Shown here one piece after another: positions 4,992 through 6,059 of a DNA stretch of 6,059 bases. This DNA comes from Acidobacteriota bacterium (lineage in GTDB: Bacteria > Acidobacteriota > Vicinamibacteria > Vicinamibacterales > UBA8438). Every line of letters begins with the position of its first letter. Position 1 is the stretch's first letter. The notes below the pieces were generated by a model, which was not told where the DNA came from, ran no database searches, and was given only the letters and a program-made list of their open reading frames with translations. The translations under genes were made by a program, and so were the position numbers. Location of the stretch: NCBI GenBank assembly GCA_011523485.1, contig WTGR01000083.1, positions 1 to 6,059 of the forward strand, given 5' to 3'.

Positions 4992-6053
4992 TCAGCGCGC
5001 CGCTTCGGCCTCCTGCCGCTCGATGTTGCGGTAGACCTCCTGGATGTGCCGGATGTCGTGATTGCCCTCGTGACAGGCGTACTCGAACATCGGACCCTCG
5101 GTGGTCGTCAGCGGGACCTCGGCGCTCCACGGCTGATCCCAGGTGGCCGGGTCGTCCACCGTGAACGTGAAGTGGATCCGGTCGTCCGACACGCGGGTGA
5201 AGCGTTCCTCCACCTTCAGACCGCTGCTCGATCCCTGCCACGCGTTCTTGTCGTTGAAGTGGCTGCTCTCGATGATCAGGGTGTCGCCCTCCCAGCGCGC
5301 GCGCGAGTCGCCCGGCCACTGGCGGATCTTCTCCGACATGGGCGGCCGTCCGTCGATCGGGATGATGCGCGGCCCGTTCGTGCTCTGCTCGGTGAAGATC
5401 ACGACGTGCGTCGGCGTCTGGAAGATCTGGTGGATGTCGTTGTACGAGGGCGGCTGCATCGGCGGCGCGTTGTAGCGGTAGTTGAGGCAGCGCTCGCTGT
5501 GCGGCCGCAGCTCGTAGCCGTCGAAGGCCCCCCGGTCGCCGCGCGCCGCGCGCCGCGCCTCGGCCCGCGCCAGGGCCTGCTCGTTCTGCGGCGGGATCCG
5601 GCCGTTCGGCGGATCGACAATCAGCGAGGTCCGCCGGGTGGACAATCCCTTCGGCACCGGGGTGGCGAGCCAGATGGCGTTGTCGTAGTGGACGTAGGTC
5701 TCGTCGCGGTGGGTCTGGTCGAGCTGCCGCGCCCGTTCCTCCGGATCCTCGATCTCGATGACGAAGCGCGCCAGCGGGTCGGCCCCGTCGACCGTCAACT
5801 GCGACTGGAGCAGCGCGAACTCCTCCTCGGTGTAGAACTCCTGGTCGCCCAGATACTCGGGGCGCTCCATCGGCGTGAACGTCTGGGTGGTCCAGTAGCC
5901 CTGCAGGTCGGGCTGGCCGTCCGCCAGACGGGGCATCTCCCAGACCGGATCCGCGGCCGGGGCGCTTTCCGACTGGCTCTGGGCGAACGCCGGCCCGGAG
6001 GCCAGCAGAGCGACCGTGAGCACCGTGGCGAACACTCGAAGACGACTGTTCAT
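4992..6053 (-). CDS. Secreted protein of unknown function, Acidobacteriota-type conserved family
   Basis: The 353-residue product starts with a clear Sec signal peptide: basic n-region (MNSRLR), hydrophobic core 'VFATVLTVALLASG' and an AFA/QS type I cleavage site after residue 24, so it is probably periplasmic or extracytoplasmic. No lipobox cysteine or further membrane segment is seen. The mature part carries conserved blocks: 'DGQPDLQGYW' (45-54), 'TFTPMERP' (58-65), 'STRRTSLIVDPPNGRIPP' (138-155), 'RIIPIDGRPP' (229-238), 'GDSRARWEGDTLIIE' (248-262), 'FTVDDPATW' (297-305) and 'EYACHEGNH' (324-332). I recall these blocks from a large, multi-copy set of hypothetical proteins in Acidobacteriota and related environmental bacteria; none has a function I can name. 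The late Cys-His-Glu cluster (327-329) and Cys189 are the main candidates for functional residues. The ATG at 6053 is supported by the signal peptide; only 6 bases upstream are visible, so its promoter is off the window. It is convergent with fahA and probably unrelated to it. Confidence 0.85.
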   Translation of the reverse strand: MNSRLRVFATVLTVALLASGPAFAQSQSESAPAADPVWEMPRLADGQPDLQGYWTTQTFTPMERPEYLGDQEFYTEEEFALLQSQLTVDGADPLARFVIEIEDPEERARQLDQTHRDETYVHYDNAIWLATPVPKGLSTRRTSLIVDPPNGRIPPQNEQALARAEARRAARGDRGAFDGYELRPHSERCLNYRYNAPPMQPPSYNDIHQIFQTPTHVVIFTEQSTNGPRIIPIDGRPPMSEKIRQWPGDSRARWEGDTLIIESSHFNDKNAWQGSSSGLKVEERFTRVSDDRIHFTFTVDDPATWDQPWSAEVPLTTTEGPMFEYACHEGNHDIRHIQEVYRNIERQEAEAAR

Positions 6054-6059
6054 CTCGAA

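Noticed and set aside
4304..5164. Plus-strand frame of 286 codons crossing the fahA end and the convergent gap
   Set aside because: It overlaps fahA in another frame and then opposes the secreted protein gene; sequence is low-complexity Arg/Pro/Gly.
1..6059. Mobile elements, CRISPR arrays, tRNA or rRNA genes
   Set aside because: Reading both strands I saw no transposase, direct-repeat array, tRNA-like fold or rRNA motif; the window is accounted for by metabolic genes and short control regions.

Overview
The window is a compact, GC-rich stretch of bacterial DNA that carries nearly all of the tyrosine / homogentisate degradation pathway as two divergent gene blocks, followed by one unrelated secreted protein of unknown function. 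The overall base composition and the 353-residue secreted protein at the right edge (conserved blocks 'PDLQGYW', 'RRTSLIVDPPNGRIPP', 'RWEGDTLIIE', 'EYACHEGNH') fit Acidobacteriota, perhaps the Vicinamibacteria-like lineages, where that family occurs in many copies. This assignment comes from memory of the family, not from a search.

Left block (minus strand, read right to left from 2890 to the left edge): a PLP-dependent class I aminotransferase, then 4-hydroxyphenylpyruvate dioxygenase (HppD), then the N-terminal half of homogentisate 1,2-dioxygenase (HmgA), cut by the window edge. The three genes are packed with an 8-bp overlap and a 4-bp ATGA overlap, so they form one operon, probably with translational coupling.

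Centre (2891-2994): a 104-bp AT-rich control region, about 33% GC, between the divergent blocks. It holds a near-perfect 16-bp palindrome (2944-2959) and a good sigma70-like promoter for the rightward genes (TTAACA, 17-bp spacer, TACAAT). The -10 box directly abuts the first ATG of the regulator gene, so the true start is probably further downstream or the mRNA is leaderless.

Right block (plus strand): an Lrp/AsnC-family regulator whose stop codon overlaps the GTG start of fumarylacetoacetase (FahA) as GTGA. The fahA ribosome binding site is embedded in the Gly-rich tail of the regulator. Two GC-rich hairpins fill the 99-bp convergent gap after fahA. The secreted unknown protein (4992-6053, minus) then closes the window.

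Together the genes would convert tyrosine to 4-hydroxyphenylpyruvate (aminotransferase), then homogentisate (HppD), then maleylacetoacetate (HmgA), and finally cleave fumarylacetoacetate to fumarate and acetoacetate (FahA). Control by the Lrp-type protein is inferred from its position. The isomerase joining the last two steps (MaiA) is not in the window. The enzymes are well-known families. The less ordinary parts are the regulator-fahA coupling, the promoter/start arrangement in the AT-rich island, the variant aminotransferase motif and the uncharacterised secreted family.
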